64,000 nt of DNA from positions 1-64,000 of the forward strand of contig NZ_QJHK01000021.1 in the NCBI RefSeq assembly GCF_003202435.1. Reading direction: 5' to 3'. Position 1 is the first letter of the stretch. Each line of letters opens with the position of its first letter. This document shows positions 51,164 through 60,102 of the stretch, piece by piece. The notes beneath the pieces were generated by a model. The model was not told where the DNA came from. It saw nothing but the letters and a program-made list of their open reading frames with translations, and did not search any database. The translations under genes and the position numbers were made by a program. This stretch comes from Flavobacterium cheongpyeongense (lineage in GTDB: Bacteria; Bacteroidota; Bacteroidia; Flavobacteriales; Flavobacteriaceae).

Positions 51164-51998
51164 TAAACATTTTAACAAGTCAATAATTATTTTTTTTCAT
51201 TAAATTAAAATACTATTTAGAATAAGTTTCGCAATATTTTAAACTATCTCGATAATCTTCTTAAAATCGTTTAGACCAATCTATTTTTCAATTTCAAATT
51301 TTTTTTCTCTTTTCAAATTTCAAAGTTGTTAACATATATTAAATACAACAAAAAGAAAATTTTAAATTTAATTAATTTTTGATGGTTATTATAGTGTGTT
51401 AATATGTGGAATAAATTTATTTTTAAAAGTATTGAAATGAAGTTTCTCTTAGTTATTGTGACTTATCAACATAGTTATTTGTAGTTAAAATATTAATTTT
51501 TAAGTCTTTTTGAATTTTAATTAACAATGGTTGACAACCAAAATTGAATTCATTTTGTAAATAAGTTGATATGTTGATTTCTGTTGAAAATGGCATTTTT
51601 AATATTGATAACTTTTCTAAAAATTACTCAAACTTTATTAGGATTTTTAATTCCGGTTTTGGATTAGGTTTTTTTTTGACACAACCCAAAAAAACTTCTA
51701 ATTTTCTTTTCGTACTTATTAACAATTTCTGTTAATTTAAAGTTAACTGAATATCAACGAATTACAAACTCCTATTAACATTTCAAAAATTTAATAAAAT
51801 AAATAAAATTTATTCATTGAAAATCAATATTTTAAGTATTTTTTAAAAATGTTGATAACTGATAAATATTTGAAATTTAGTCCTTTAAAAAGTCTATTTA
51901 GCAGAACAATTTTCGGCAGATGTTTGAACATTATTTTTTCTGTACATAAATAAAAAGTGAAAATTAAAGTAATTTATGGAGAACATTTATTTAATGAG

Positions 51999-52006
51999 TA
52001 AATTTG
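51999..52006 (+). promoter_or_regulatory. TAnnTTTG element of rpiB
   Basis: TAAATTTG, 27 bp before the ATG at 52034. No TTTG -33 element is clear. Confidence 0.5.
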
Positions 52007-52033
52007 CATCAAGACAACTTAATAGTATTTAAA

Positions 52034-52465
52034 ATGAAAATTTCGATAGGAAACGATCACGCAGGACCGGAGTATAAAAAAGCAATTGTTGCCATGTTAA
52101 AAACAAAAGGATATGAAGTAACCAATTACGGAACAGATTCTGAGGATTCTGTAGATTATCCAGATTTTGGTCATCCGGTTGCGACTGATGTATCTGAAGG
52201 AAAAGCTGATTTTGGAATTGTAATCTGCGGAAGCGGAAACGGAATTGCAATGACAGTTAACAAGCACCCAAAAGTAAGAGCCGGTTTATGCTGGACAAAA
52301 GAAATTGCAGTCTTAATCCGTTTACATAATGATGCTAACATTATTAGTATTCCGGCACGTTTTACCTCAATTCCACAGGCAGTAGAAATGGTTGAAACTT
52401 TTCTGAATACAGAATTTGAAGGCGGAAGACATCAAAACCGAATAAATAAAATTGCTTGTCAGTAA
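52034..52465 (+). CDS. rpiB: Ribose-5-phosphate isomerase B
   Basis: This 143-residue enzyme interconverts ribose 5-phosphate and ribulose 5-phosphate in the pentose phosphate pathway. RpiB motifs are present: SIGNDHAGPEYKKAIV at the N-terminus, VDYPDFGHPVATDV, and VICGSGNGIAMTVNKHPKVRAGLCW, containing the catalytic Cys in CGSGNG. Length is typical. An upstream in-frame ATG at 52004 lies inside the presumed promoter, so I chose 52034. Confidence 0.95.
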   Translation: MKISIGNDHAGPEYKKAIVAMLKTKGYEVTNYGTDSEDSVDYPDFGHPVATDVSEGKADFGIVICGSGNGIAMTVNKHPKVRAGLCWTKEIAVLIRLHNDANIISIPARFTSIPQAVEMVETFLNTEFEGGRHQNRINKIACQ

Positions 52466-52503
52466 ATAAGGCAAAAAAATGGGGTGCGAAGCACCAATAA
52501 GAT

Positions 52504-52542
52504 AAACAAGCCGGGCAGATTTTAAATTGATCTGGCTTGTTT
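52504..52542 (+). terminator. rpiB terminator
   Basis: AAACAAGCC pairs with GGCTTGTTT (52504-52512 / 52534-52542), with an inner AGAT/ATCT pair. Confidence 0.7.
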
Positions 52543-52552
52543 ACTAAAAAAG

Positions 52553-52586
52553 TATAAATTCAGTCAACGAACTGACTGAATTTATA
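52553..52586 (-). terminator. Terminator of the DUF1294 gene
   Basis: The 14-bp arms TATAAATTCAGTCA / TGACTGAATTTATA have a 6-base loop. The right arm overlaps the last codons of the gene. Confidence 0.7.
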
Positions 52587-52851
52587 TTTTATCACTTAAT
52601 TTAAGATAAACTAACATTATCTGGATAAGAAAGATTCCACAAAACTTCACAATAAAAGAGTTTTTACTCGTTTTATGTCTGAAGATTAACATTGCCAAAA
52701 ACAAACCAATCGAGCCTCCCAAAAGAGCCATAAAAAAAAGAGTGTTTTCAGGAATTCTTCGTTTATTTTTAATGGCTGAATATTTGTCATATCCCGCTAT
52801 GATAAAGAGGGCAAAATTTATAATTAAAAAATACTGTAATAAAACTTCCAT
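52582..52851 (-). CDS. DUF1294-family small membrane protein
   Basis: This 89-residue protein has three membrane segments: LLQYFLIINFALFIIAGYDKYSA, TLFFMALLGGSIGLFLAMLIFRHKT and FIVKFCGIFLIQIMLVYL. The DUF1294 core (YDKYSAIKNKRRIPENTLFFMALLGGSIG ... FRHKTSKNSF) is intact. It is usually a stand-alone or cold-shock-fused domain of unknown function. It is divergent from tex, with a gap of about 120 bp. Confidence 0.87.
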   Translation of the reverse strand: MEVLLQYFLIINFALFIIAGYDKYSAIKNKRRIPENTLFFMALLGGSIGLFLAMLIFRHKTSKNSFIVKFCGIFLIQIMLVYLKLSDKI

Positions 52852-52969
52852 AGGCTTAAAATTAAAACCAAAGATATTATTTTAGCGATATAATTCATTC
52901 ATTTATACAAATGCTTAATATAGAAATAATTATCTAATTTTCAAATTGACACATTATCTTATTCATAAA

Positions 52970-55093
52970 ATGACTAATATACAATTCATCGCTAAGTCCG
53001 TTAACACGGCTCCAATAAACATTCAAAACACAGTAAAACTTTTAGAAGAAGATTGCACGATTCCGTTTATTTCACGTTATCGAAAAGATACAACAGGAAA
53101 TCTGGACGAAGTTGTAATTGAGCAAATTGCAAAACTTCAAAAAGAATATGAAACAATTGTAAAACGTAAAGAAGCCGTTTTAAAATCGATTGAAGAGCAA
53201 AAAGCGCTTACACCAGAATTAAAGCAAAAAGTAGAACAGAGTTTTGATCTACAGGAAATAGAAGATTTTTACCTTCCTTATAAAAAGAAGAAAAAAACAA
53301 AAGCCGATGTTGCCCGAGAATTTGGCTTAGAACCTTTGGCAAAAATCATCATGTCTGAAAATGATGTAGATGTTGATTTTATTTCGACGCAATATATCAA
53401 TGAAAATGTGATAAACGAAGAGGCTGCCATGCAGGGTGCACGTGATATTATTGCCGAATGGATTAACGAAAACATTTATGTTCGTAAACAACTGCGAAGA
53501 TTATTTCAGCGAAAAGCAACTATCGCAACCAAAGTTGTTAAAAAGAAAGCCGAAGAAGAAGGAGCTCAAAAATTCAGTCAGTATTTTGATTGGGAAGAGC
53601 CTTTGACAAAAGCACCTTCGCACCGTTTATTAGCCATGCTTCGTGCAGAAAATGAAGGTTTTGTGAAGATGAAAATTGATGTAGATTTAGACGAAGCCTA
53701 TGATATCATTGATGAAATTATCATAAAAAAACAAAACAGCACAACAGCCCATTTGCAATTAGCGATTGAAGACAGCTACAAACGTTTACTGAATCCGGCG
53801 ATTGGAAATGAGACTTTACAGGAAGCAAAAGCAAAAGCTGATGCCAATTCGATTCAGGTTTTTGCCAATAATTTGGGTCAACTATTATTAGCGCCACCGT
53901 TGGGCGAAAAACGAATTTTGGCAATAGATCCGGGTTTTAGAAGCGGTTGTAAAGTAGTTTGTCTGGACGAAAAAGGGGATTTATTATACAATGAGACGAT
54001 TTATCCACATGCGCCTCAAAATGAGGAAGCAATGGCAATAAAGAAAATTCGTTCGATGGTCAATGCGTATCAAATCGACGCAATTTCTATCGGAAACGGA
54101 ACGGCTTCCCGTGAAACTGAATTTTTTATCAAAAAAATAGCCTTCGACAAACCCATACAGGTTTTTATAGTATCTGAGGCAGGAGCTTCGGTTTACTCAG
54201 CTTCAAAAATTGCCAGAGAAGAATTTCCTAATTATGATGTAACCGTTCGTGGTTCGGTTTCTATCGGAAGACGACTTTCAGATCCTTTGGCCGAATTGGT
54301 AAAAATCGATCCAAAAGCGATTGGAGTAGGACAGTACCAGCACGATGTTGACCAGACTAAGTTAAAAGAAGAACTGGATGCAACGGTAATTCGTTGCGTA
54401 AACTCGGTAGGAATCAACATCAACACCGCAAGTAAACATTTACTAAGTTATGTGAGTGGAATAGGAGAGAAGCTGGCCGAAAATATCGTACAATACCGTT
54501 CTGAAAACGGTCCGTTTGAAGACAGAAAACAGTTAAAAAAAGTGCCTCGTTTAGGTGATAAAGCGTATCAGCAAGGTGCAGCGTTTATTAGAATTTCGAA
54601 TGCTAAAAATCCACTGGATAATTCGGCTGTGCATCCGGAAGCTTATCCGGTTGTAGAGAAAATGGCTAAAGATTTAAAACTTTCGGTAAATGATTTAATT
54701 GCCAACAAAGAGAAAACAGCGCTTATTAAGGCCGAAAACTATATTACACCTGAAATAGGTTTACTAACCTTAAAAGACATCATAAAAGAGCTTGAAAAGC
54801 CCGGATTAGATCCCAGAAAGTCAGCCAAGGTTTTTGAATTTGATGCCAACGTAAAATCGATTAAAGATTTAAGAATCGGTATGATTTTACCCGGAATTGT
54901 CAATAACATTACCAATTTTGGCTGTTTTGTTGATATTGGAATCAAAGAAAGCGGATTGGTTCATATTTCACAATTGAAAGCCGGTTTCGTGAGTGATGTA
55001 AATGAAGTGGTAAAATTGCATCAGCATGTTGATGTAAAAGTTACGGAGGTTGATGAGGATAGAAAGAGGATCCAGCTGACGATGGTTTTGTAA
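52970..55093 (+). CDS. tex: Tex-family RNA-binding transcription accessory protein
   Basis: This 707-residue protein has the Tex plan: N-terminal helix-turn-helix region (LLEEDCTIPFISRYRKDTTGNLDEVVIEQI), a YqgF/RNase H-like domain (LAIDPGFRSGCKVVCLDEKG), helix-hairpin-helix motifs (NTASKHLLSYVSGIGEKLAENIVQYR) and a C-terminal S1 domain (GMILPGIVNNITNFGCFVDIGIKESGLVHISQL). Tex binds RNA and modulates transcription. I chose ATG 52970 over 52946 because it follows the family start MTNIQFIAKSV. No terminator follows; the ptuA promoter starts inside its last codons. Confidence 0.95.
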   Translation: MTNIQFIAKSVNTAPINIQNTVKLLEEDCTIPFISRYRKDTTGNLDEVVIEQIAKLQKEYETIVKRKEAVLKSIEEQKALTPELKQKVEQSFDLQEIEDFYLPYKKKKKTKADVAREFGLEPLAKIIMSENDVDVDFISTQYINENVINEEAAMQGARDIIAEWINENIYVRKQLRRLFQRKATIATKVVKKKAEEEGAQKFSQYFDWEEPLTKAPSHRLLAMLRAENEGFVKMKIDVDLDEAYDIIDEIIIKKQNSTTAHLQLAIEDSYKRLLNPAIGNETLQEAKAKADANSIQVFANNLGQLLLAPPLGEKRILAIDPGFRSGCKVVCLDEKGDLLYNETIYPHAPQNEEAMAIKKIRSMVNAYQIDAISIGNGTASRETEFFIKKIAFDKPIQVFIVSEAGASVYSASKIAREEFPNYDVTVRGSVSIGRRLSDPLAELVKIDPKAIGVGQYQHDVDQTKLKEELDATVIRCVNSVGININTASKHLLSYVSGIGEKLAENIVQYRSENGPFEDRKQLKKVPRLGDKAYQQGAAFIRISNAKNPLDNSAVHPEAYPVVEKMAKDLKLSVNDLIANKEKTALIKAENYITPEIGLLTLKDIIKELEKPGLDPRKSAKVFEFDANVKSIKDLRIGMILPGIVNNITNFGCFVDIGIKESGLVHISQLKAGFVSDVNEVVKLHQHVDVKVTEVDEDRKRIQLTMVL

Positions 55094-55114
55094 ACGAAAA
55101 TCTTCGTATTTTTG
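55087..55114 (+). promoter_or_regulatory. Promoter of the Septu-like cassette (TTTG-N16-TATTTTTG)
   Basis: TTTG (55087-55090) overlaps the last tex codon, and TATTTTTG lies at 55107-55114. The ATG at 55133 is 18 bp further on. Spacing of 16 bp is near the usual 17-20. Confidence 0.6.
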
Positions 55115-55132
55115 TTAGTAATAGAGAAAAAA

Positions 55133-56464
55133 ATGGAAAAGAAAAAAGCAGTTGAACAGATAAATAATGAGCATTCTTATTTCTATTCTTTAGAATTGGA
55201 TGGGATTAATTGTTTTAAAGATAAACAGACTCTAGATTTATCGGATGAAAATGGTAATTATTCGCCTTGGACAATTATTCTTGGGGATAATGGAACTGGG
55301 AAAACCACCTTATTAAAAGTTTTAGATAGAATGCAACCAGATTCTGCAGCAGTGGATCTCAAAAAGTTAAAGATAGATTCTGAAGGTAAAATATTTTTAC
55401 CTCAATATTTTATTAGTGGGATTGAAGGTACTTTCAGAAATATGTTAAGTGAGTTGAAAGAAAAAAGCATTTCAGTTTCATTAAAATTAATAAACAATGA
55501 TGAATTTAGAAAAGTTGAGGTTAGTTCAAATATTGATAATTTAGATTCTTTATATGATGAACGTTTCAGTAATTCTTTTCTAATTTCATATGGTGCATCA
55601 AGAAGAATGAGTAAATCAACTAGCTTAAAAACAAGCGTTAGTTCTAAATTTACATCTCTATTTGATGATAAGATAGAATTGATTAATGCAGAAGAATGGT
55701 TATTACAGAAGGAAACTTTATCAGATTTAGCCGAGCCACAATCGAAAATTAAATTTAAAAGAGATTTAGAATTGGTAAAAAACTTATTAAAAGATGTTTT
55801 ACCAGACGTAAGTAATATTGGAATTAAGCCAGTAAATGAGCAAAATCCAAACCTCTTAATAGAAGTTCAAACTTCTTATGGATTAGTTAATTTAAGAGAT
55901 TTAAGTTTTGGATACCAAACTTTAACTGCATTAATTGTTGATATTGCTGCAAATATGATGGATAAATATTTAAATTCTGAAAATCCATTGGCAGAACCCG
56001 TCATCATTTTAATTGATGAAATCGATTTACATTTACATCCAAAATGGCAACGAACTGTAATTGATAAGTTGTCATACCATTTTCCACAAGCCCAATTTAT
56101 AGTTACGGCACATAGTCCTTTAATCGTTCAGGCAGCACAAGATAGAGACGCTAATATTGTTGTTTGTAAAAAAGAAGGTGATAGAGTTATTATTGATAAT
56201 GATCCTGAAAGCGTAAAAGGATGGAGAATAGATCAAATTTTAACCTCTGATTTATTTGAATTGAGCAGTTCAAAATCAATTGATTTTGAAGAAATAAGAA
56301 ATGAGAAAACGAGTATTCTTTTAAAAAGTGAATTGACGGATTCTGATAAAGAAAGATTAGATTTTATAAATATAAAACTCAATAATGTTCCCGTTTTTTC
56401 ATCTAAAGAAGGAATCAATGCTGAAGAATTGATTAAAAAAGCTGCTGAACTATTAAAAAAATAG
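55133..56464 (+). CDS. ptuA: Septu-like anti-phage ATPase (PtuA-type)
   Basis: This is a 443-residue ABC/SMC-like AAA ATPase. Walker A is LGDNGTGKTT (50-59), the ABC signature LSFGYQ is at about 257, Walker B is VIILIDEIDLHLHPKWQ (about 290-306), and the switch His is in FIVTAHSPL. The C-terminal phrase ESVKGWRIDQILTSDLFEL is typical of PtuA-type proteins. In Septu systems PtuA acts with an HNH nuclease, PtuB, encoded next to it. The partner gene starts 9 bp after the stop. A TTG at 55112 would extend the frame, but it lies within the promoter, so I prefer the ATG. RecF-like and retron-associated ATPases are the alternatives. Confidence 0.75.
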   Translation: MEKKKAVEQINNEHSYFYSLELDGINCFKDKQTLDLSDENGNYSPWTIILGDNGTGKTTLLKVLDRMQPDSAAVDLKKLKIDSEGKIFLPQYFISGIEGTFRNMLSELKEKSISVSLKLINNDEFRKVEVSSNIDNLDSLYDERFSNSFLISYGASRRMSKSTSLKTSVSSKFTSLFDDKIELINAEEWLLQKETLSDLAEPQSKIKFKRDLELVKNLLKDVLPDVSNIGIKPVNEQNPNLLIEVQTSYGLVNLRDLSFGYQTLTALIVDIAANMMDKYLNSENPLAEPVIILIDEIDLHLHPKWQRTVIDKLSYHFPQAQFIVTAHSPLIVQAAQDRDANIVVCKKEGDRVIIDNDPESVKGWRIDQILTSDLFELSSSKSIDFEEIRNEKTSILLKSELTDSDKERLDFINIKLNNVPVFSSKEGINAEELIKKAAELLKK

Positions 56465-56472
56465 TTGCCATT

Positions 56473-57312
56473 ATGATAAAGATAACTAAGGATGTAGCTC
56501 CTGAAAAATTAATAAAAAATGGTTCAGCTCAAACTATAATTGATTTAAAAGAATATTCGAATAATAAAGCAAAATATGATTCGGGAGTATCAAAATTTGA
56601 AGCATTAAATACAATATATAATTCTGATAGTGTTCGGGAAACTTTAGAAAGTGTTCAGAAAAATAAATGCTGTTACTGTGAAACAAAAAGTACCAGAAGC
56701 AATAGTGATGTGGAACATTTTAGACCAAAAGCGGCTTACTCTTCAGATTTTAAAGGAAAAAGTATGTATCCTGGTTATTTTTGGTTGGCTTATGATTGGG
56801 ATAACCTGTTTTTAGCTTGTCAGGTATGTAATCAGATTTTTAAAAATGATTTTTTCCCAATTGAAATAGAGCATACAAGAGCTCAATTAAATGATTTTAA
56901 AATTGATAATGAAGTTTCCTTATTTGTTCACCCTTCCAAAGATGAGCCAGAAGACGAAATAGAATATAGGGAAAGTTTACCATTTGGAAAAACTGAAAAA
57001 GGAAAAAAAACTATAGCTTATCTTGGTTTTGGTTCACTTGAGCATGGAAAAGAGTTCGGTATTGAATATTCTAAAAAACATAAAATCAGAATTAATAGAC
57101 TTTTTGAAGAAAGAGAAATATTTTACAGAGAGAAAGCTCAAATCTATAAAACAATAAAATTATTAGAAGCTAAAGAGTTAGATTCAGAAGGAACTCAAGT
57201 TTTAAATGAACTTAAAAATATAATTCATAATGCGCAGGAAGTCCATTCAGAATGGTCATCTATGATTAAATGTGCAGTTAGAAATGGATTCAATGAATTT
57301 AGTAATTTGTAA
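56473..57312 (+). CDS. ptuB: Septu-like HNH endonuclease (PtuB-type)
   Basis: This is a 279-residue HNH-fold nuclease. Zinc-binding and catalytic elements are visible: CCYCE (66-70), DVEHFRPKAAY (80-89, with the E-H pair), WDNLFLACQVCN (109-120, second Cys pair C116-C119) and the Asn/Lys region NQIFKND. The TIGR02646/PtuB-like plan fits the PtuA partner immediately upstream. In Septu defence the complex cleaves DNA in response to phage; here the activity is inferred. No reverse transcriptase or msr-like RNA was found nearby, so a retron is unlikely. Confidence 0.75.
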   Translation: MIKITKDVAPEKLIKNGSAQTIIDLKEYSNNKAKYDSGVSKFEALNTIYNSDSVRETLESVQKNKCCYCETKSTRSNSDVEHFRPKAAYSSDFKGKSMYPGYFWLAYDWDNLFLACQVCNQIFKNDFFPIEIEHTRAQLNDFKIDNEVSLFVHPSKDEPEDEIEYRESLPFGKTEKGKKTIAYLGFGSLEHGKEFGIEYSKKHKIRINRLFEEREIFYREKAQIYKTIKLLEAKELDSEGTQVLNELKNIIHNAQEVHSEWSSMIKCAVRNGFNEFSNL

Positions 57313-57384
57313 AAGACAAACTCCTAAATTTTTACAATTGTAGCTTGGAAATTCTCTTTTTAAAATACATTCTCCCCAATACCA

Positions 57385-57392
57385 TATATTTG
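57385..57392 (+). promoter_or_regulatory. TAnnTTTG element of the 214-aa gene
   Basis: TATATTTG, 25 bp before the ATG at 57418. No -33 TTTG seen. Confidence 0.5.
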
Positions 57393-57417
57393 TAAGAAAT
57401 CATTAAATCCCCAAATC

Positions 57418-58062
57418 ATGAAAAAAACAATTTTAATTACAATTGCAGTTCTATTTTCGACTCTTGGTCATGCGAAATTTATTAAAGCCGTGTTGTATAT
57501 GGAAGACGGAACCAAAAAAACAGGTCTTGCCGAAATGGTCGAAAATGGCGATTCTAAAGTAATTTTTAAAACTGATGAAGCGGCTAAAAAGGAAAAAATT
57601 GCCAGTAAGGATGTTAAAAAAATTGAATACACAGATGGCGAAAATGAGTTTCTGGCAGAAAGATTTTATTTAACATCTGCTAACACCTTTAGTGGAAAAT
57701 TTTCTAAATCAAAGGAGAAAAAATGGTTTTACATTCTGTATGACAGAGATATCAAAATTGGTTGTGTAGATTATGCAGGAACTATGCAATATAATGCTGT
57801 AAAAGCTAAAACTTCAGGTCAGTCTGGAGATACAACCTATTTTTTTGGTAAGAAAAAAAGTGATGAATTGTATTTTGGTTTTTTAAAATCGAATGCTGAT
57901 GTGGCTATCCATACAGAAACAGGTTCTAACATAAAAAAAATGTCAAAAGAGGCGTTTGCAGGTTGTCAAAAGCTTATAAATGCTATTGATAAAGAAGACT
58001 TTAAAAACAAAACAGCATTACAACAGCTGATTTCTATTTTTGAAAGAAACAAGTGCAAATAA
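57418..58062 (+). CDS. Exported protein of unknown function
   Basis: This 214-residue protein has a signal peptide (MKKTILITIAVLFSTLGHAK). The mature part is beta-rich with a lysine-rich middle (VENGDSKVIFKTDEAAKKEKIASKDVKKIEYTDGENEFL). No family is recognised. It follows the Septu-like cassette after 105 bp and has its own promoter, so it is probably part of the host chromosome and not of the cassette. Confidence 0.65.
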   Translation: MKKTILITIAVLFSTLGHAKFIKAVLYMEDGTKKTGLAEMVENGDSKVIFKTDEAAKKEKIASKDVKKIEYTDGENEFLAERFYLTSANTFSGKFSKSKEKKWFYILYDRDIKIGCVDYAGTMQYNAVKAKTSGQSGDTTYFFGKKKSDELYFGFLKSNADVAIHTETGSNIKKMSKEAFAGCQKLINAIDKEDFKNKTALQQLISIFERNKCK

Positions 58063-58081
58063 ATTTTATAAAGGATAAAAA

Positions 58082-58115
58082 AAACGCCCAAATTACAATT
58101 GTAGTTTGGGCGTTT
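58082..58115. terminator. Bidirectional terminator, convergent genes
   Basis: The 11-bp stem AAACGCCCAAA / TTTGGGCGTTT, with further pairing inside, serves the 214-aa gene and the GH8 gene. A- and T-runs flank it on both sides. Confidence 0.87.
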
Positions 58116-58129
58116 CTGTATGTAAAAAA

Positions 58130-59524
58130 TTATTTCAAAATCACTTTTTTGGTTACACTCTTAGTACCATTTGTAATTTTTATAAGATATATGCCGGAAG
58201 ATTGACTGGCAAGATTAACTTCAGTATTTTCAGAAGATGTTTTTTGTTCTGAAATAAGCTTTCCCTGCGGAGAGAAAACAGTAACTATTGAATTTTCAGG
58301 AGCATAAACGGTAAACTTATCAGCACTCGGGTTTGGATAAAGTGTAATCGTTGATTTTTCGATATCAAAATCATCATTTGATAAAGTTGCCGTTGGAGGA
58401 AGATAAAAATTGCCTGTCAGCAAAAACGAATACAGTGTTTTTAATGTGTGGTTAAAATAACTGTTTGGCTCGTTCAGGTTTTTTAGATCATTATAAGAGG
58501 CATCTAAGTGGGTCTGATTTTCTCCTGCCATAGCGGCACAGGCAAAAGCACCTACAAAAGTAGCGTTGTGCCATTGTCCGGTTGCGGTGCCGTTTTGGTT
58601 GTAACCGTCTTTAATATTGGCTGAACCTCCAAGATTAACGCGAACAAAGTCCGATGATTTTTTGGCATAAGATTTTGCATCTGCATTTCCGTACCATAAA
58701 TAGTCTACGGTAATCCTCCACGGCGTTCTTGCGGCATCATATGTATAGGTTTTCCCCTGATTATTATAGTTTCCAGCCAGAGACGAATATGCTCCCGAAG
58801 CTTCACACCAATCAGAAACCAGTCCGCCAACAGCATTATTTTGCGTTAAATTACTATTAATAATGGTATAAGATTTAGCTGCAACCGAATTCCAAAAGGA
58901 AGTATCATTGGTAAAAACACCAAAAGCCCTATAATAGGCCGGAGAGAAGTAAGATGGGTTTGTAATCTGACTTCCGCCAAAAGCATCGCCCGGTTTTAGA
59001 ACAAAAGTATTTGCTTCAACTTCGTGGGTTTTAATAGCAGCAATCAAAGTCTTAGCATCGTTTTTATAATTGATGGTTCCGGTACTTCCCCATTGGTAAT
59101 CAGCAATAATCAGGGCAAAAGCAGCATCGAGTTCGGCGTCGGTTGCACCATTTTGTCCTATGGTTCCGGAGCAGCCGTTAATTTTCCAGTTCATAACACC
59201 GTTACTGTTTACATTGTCTTTGTAATACAGCCAGAGTCCGTCAAAAAGGCTTTTATCCGCTTTGTAAACGCTCAGCAGCATTCCATAGCCAATTCCTTCA
59301 GAAACGGTTTCCCAGGAATTATCAAATTTTACCCTGTACCTGCCATTACTGCAGGCTTCTGTAAAATTGGTTTTCCAGGTATCGTAATTATTGGAGGCAT
59401 CCTGACTATTTTTTGATGTTGCCATTAAGCCATTATTATAAACAACATTGGCAGGGAAGGGTTTTGTTTGTGAATAATTTTCAAAGCATAGAAAAAAACT
59501 CACCATAAGAAATAGGTTTTTCAT
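58130..59524 (-). CDS. Secreted GH8-family glucanase with type A T9SS signal
   Basis: This 464-residue protein has a signal peptide (MKNLFLMVSFFLCFENYSQ). The GH8 catalytic core contains SEGIGYGMLLSV with Glu76, and ATDAELDAAFALIIADYQWG with Asp129 and Asp133. These are the acid/base and nucleophile region typical of GH8 endoglucanases, chitosanases and xylanases. The C-terminal 75 residues (TLYPNPSADKFTVYAPENSIVTVFSPQGKLISEQ ... SSGIYLIKITNGTKSVTKKVILK) form a type A T9SS sorting domain, so it is secreted. Exact substrate cannot be read from sequence. It is a single gene. Confidence 0.9.
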   Translation of the reverse strand: MKNLFLMVSFFLCFENYSQTKPFPANVVYNNGLMATSKNSQDASNNYDTWKTNFTEACSNGRYRVKFDNSWETVSEGIGYGMLLSVYKADKSLFDGLWLYYKDNVNSNGVMNWKINGCSGTIGQNGATDAELDAAFALIIADYQWGSTGTINYKNDAKTLIAAIKTHEVEANTFVLKPGDAFGGSQITNPSYFSPAYYRAFGVFTNDTSFWNSVAAKSYTIINSNLTQNNAVGGLVSDWCEASGAYSSLAGNYNNQGKTYTYDAARTPWRITVDYLWYGNADAKSYAKKSSDFVRVNLGGSANIKDGYNQNGTATGQWHNATFVGAFACAAMAGENQTHLDASYNDLKNLNEPNSYFNHTLKTLYSFLLTGNFYLPPTATLSNDDFDIEKSTITLYPNPSADKFTVYAPENSIVTVFSPQGKLISEQKTSSENTEVNLASQSSGIYLIKITNGTKSVTKKVILK

Positions 59525-59666
59525 ATTTATATAAATTTAGGGATGGTAAAAGTAAGATTTTTTATATAAATAAAAAAAACTGAAATCGTAATTATCATTT
59601 AAGTTCCCGAATGTCTATAGTAGCAGTGACAAAACATAAATGTGAAAAAAATAAAGTTAAAAAAAA

Positions 59667-59694
59667 CCAACTAAAATTCATGAATTTTAGTTGG
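59667..59694 (-). terminator. tatA terminator
   Basis: A perfect 28-bp palindrome with arms CCAACTAAAATTCA is followed on the minus strand by a T6 run, about 22 bp after the stop. Confidence 0.85.
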
Positions 59695-59716
59695 AATAAT
59701 ATTTTTTGTGATAAGT

Positions 59717-59893
59717 TTATTTAACTTCTTCTTCTTCTTTTTTAGCAGCAGGTTGATCGTCTTTGGCAGCGTTTTTAAATTCTTTAATTCCGCTTCCTAG
59801 TCCTTTCATTAATTCTGGAATTTTTTTACCTCCAAAAAGTAATAAAACAACTGCCAATATAATAAGGATTTCTGTTACGCCAAATCTTCCCAT
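59717..59893 (-). CDS. tatA: Twin-arginine translocase subunit TatA/TatE
   Basis: This 58-residue protein starts MGRFGVTEILIILAVVLLLF, one membrane helix, then the hinge GGKKIPELMKGLGSGIKEFKNAA, the TatA signature, and a charged tail ending KKEEEEVK. TatA forms the pore for folded, cofactor-bearing proteins. Length is short but normal for TatA. It is too short to appear in searches limited to longer frames. It is divergent from the M23-like gene and next to GH3, a neighbourhood common in Bacteroidetes. Confidence 0.92.
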   Translation of the reverse strand: MGRFGVTEILIILAVVLLLFGGKKIPELMKGLGSGIKEFKNAAKDDQPAAKKEEEEVK

Positions 59894-59938
59894 AAATAAT
59901 AAAATTAATGCCGAAGCAATTTATATAAATTTTTGTTG

Positions 59939-59946
59939 CAAATGTA
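59939..59946 (-). promoter_or_regulatory. TAnnTTTG element of tatA
   Basis: TACATTTG on the minus strand, 45 bp before the ATG at 59893. No -33 TTTG is seen. Confidence 0.45.
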
Positions 59947-60076
59947 TACAGAATATACGAACAACAAGAGTTTTTGAATTAAAATGTTTGTATATTACAG
60001 CGTTAAATATTTTATAAAATAAAAAAATAACTGTTTCGTATAAAATTTCACCCAGACGAACAAGGGTATTAATTAG

Positions 60077-60084
60077 TATATTTG
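60077..60084 (+). promoter_or_regulatory. TAnnTTTG element of the M23-like/GH3 operon
   Basis: TATATTTG, 18 bp before the ATG at 60103. Confidence 0.55.
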
Positions 60085-60102
60085 CGTATATAAATATCCG
60101 CA

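Larger units (their letters stand above)
51137..52033. other. 897-bp AT-rich gap, candidate replication origin (oriC)
   Basis: The gap has no plausible gene. DnaA-box-like motifs occur: TTATCAACA at 51463-51471 and inverted at 51850-51858, TTATTAACA at 51716-51724, TTATCAATA inverted at 51603-51611, and a TGTGGAATA at 51405. They differ from TTATNCACA by one or two bases. Gene orientation switches here from mostly minus (left) to mostly plus (right), as at an origin. parS-like sites lie about 19 kb away. No dnaA gene is in the window, so this is only a candidate. Confidence 0.35.

Noticed and set aside
55133..57312. Retron (reverse transcriptase-linked Septu)
   Set aside because: No reverse transcriptase or msr/msd-like RNA is seen near the ATPase/HNH pair.
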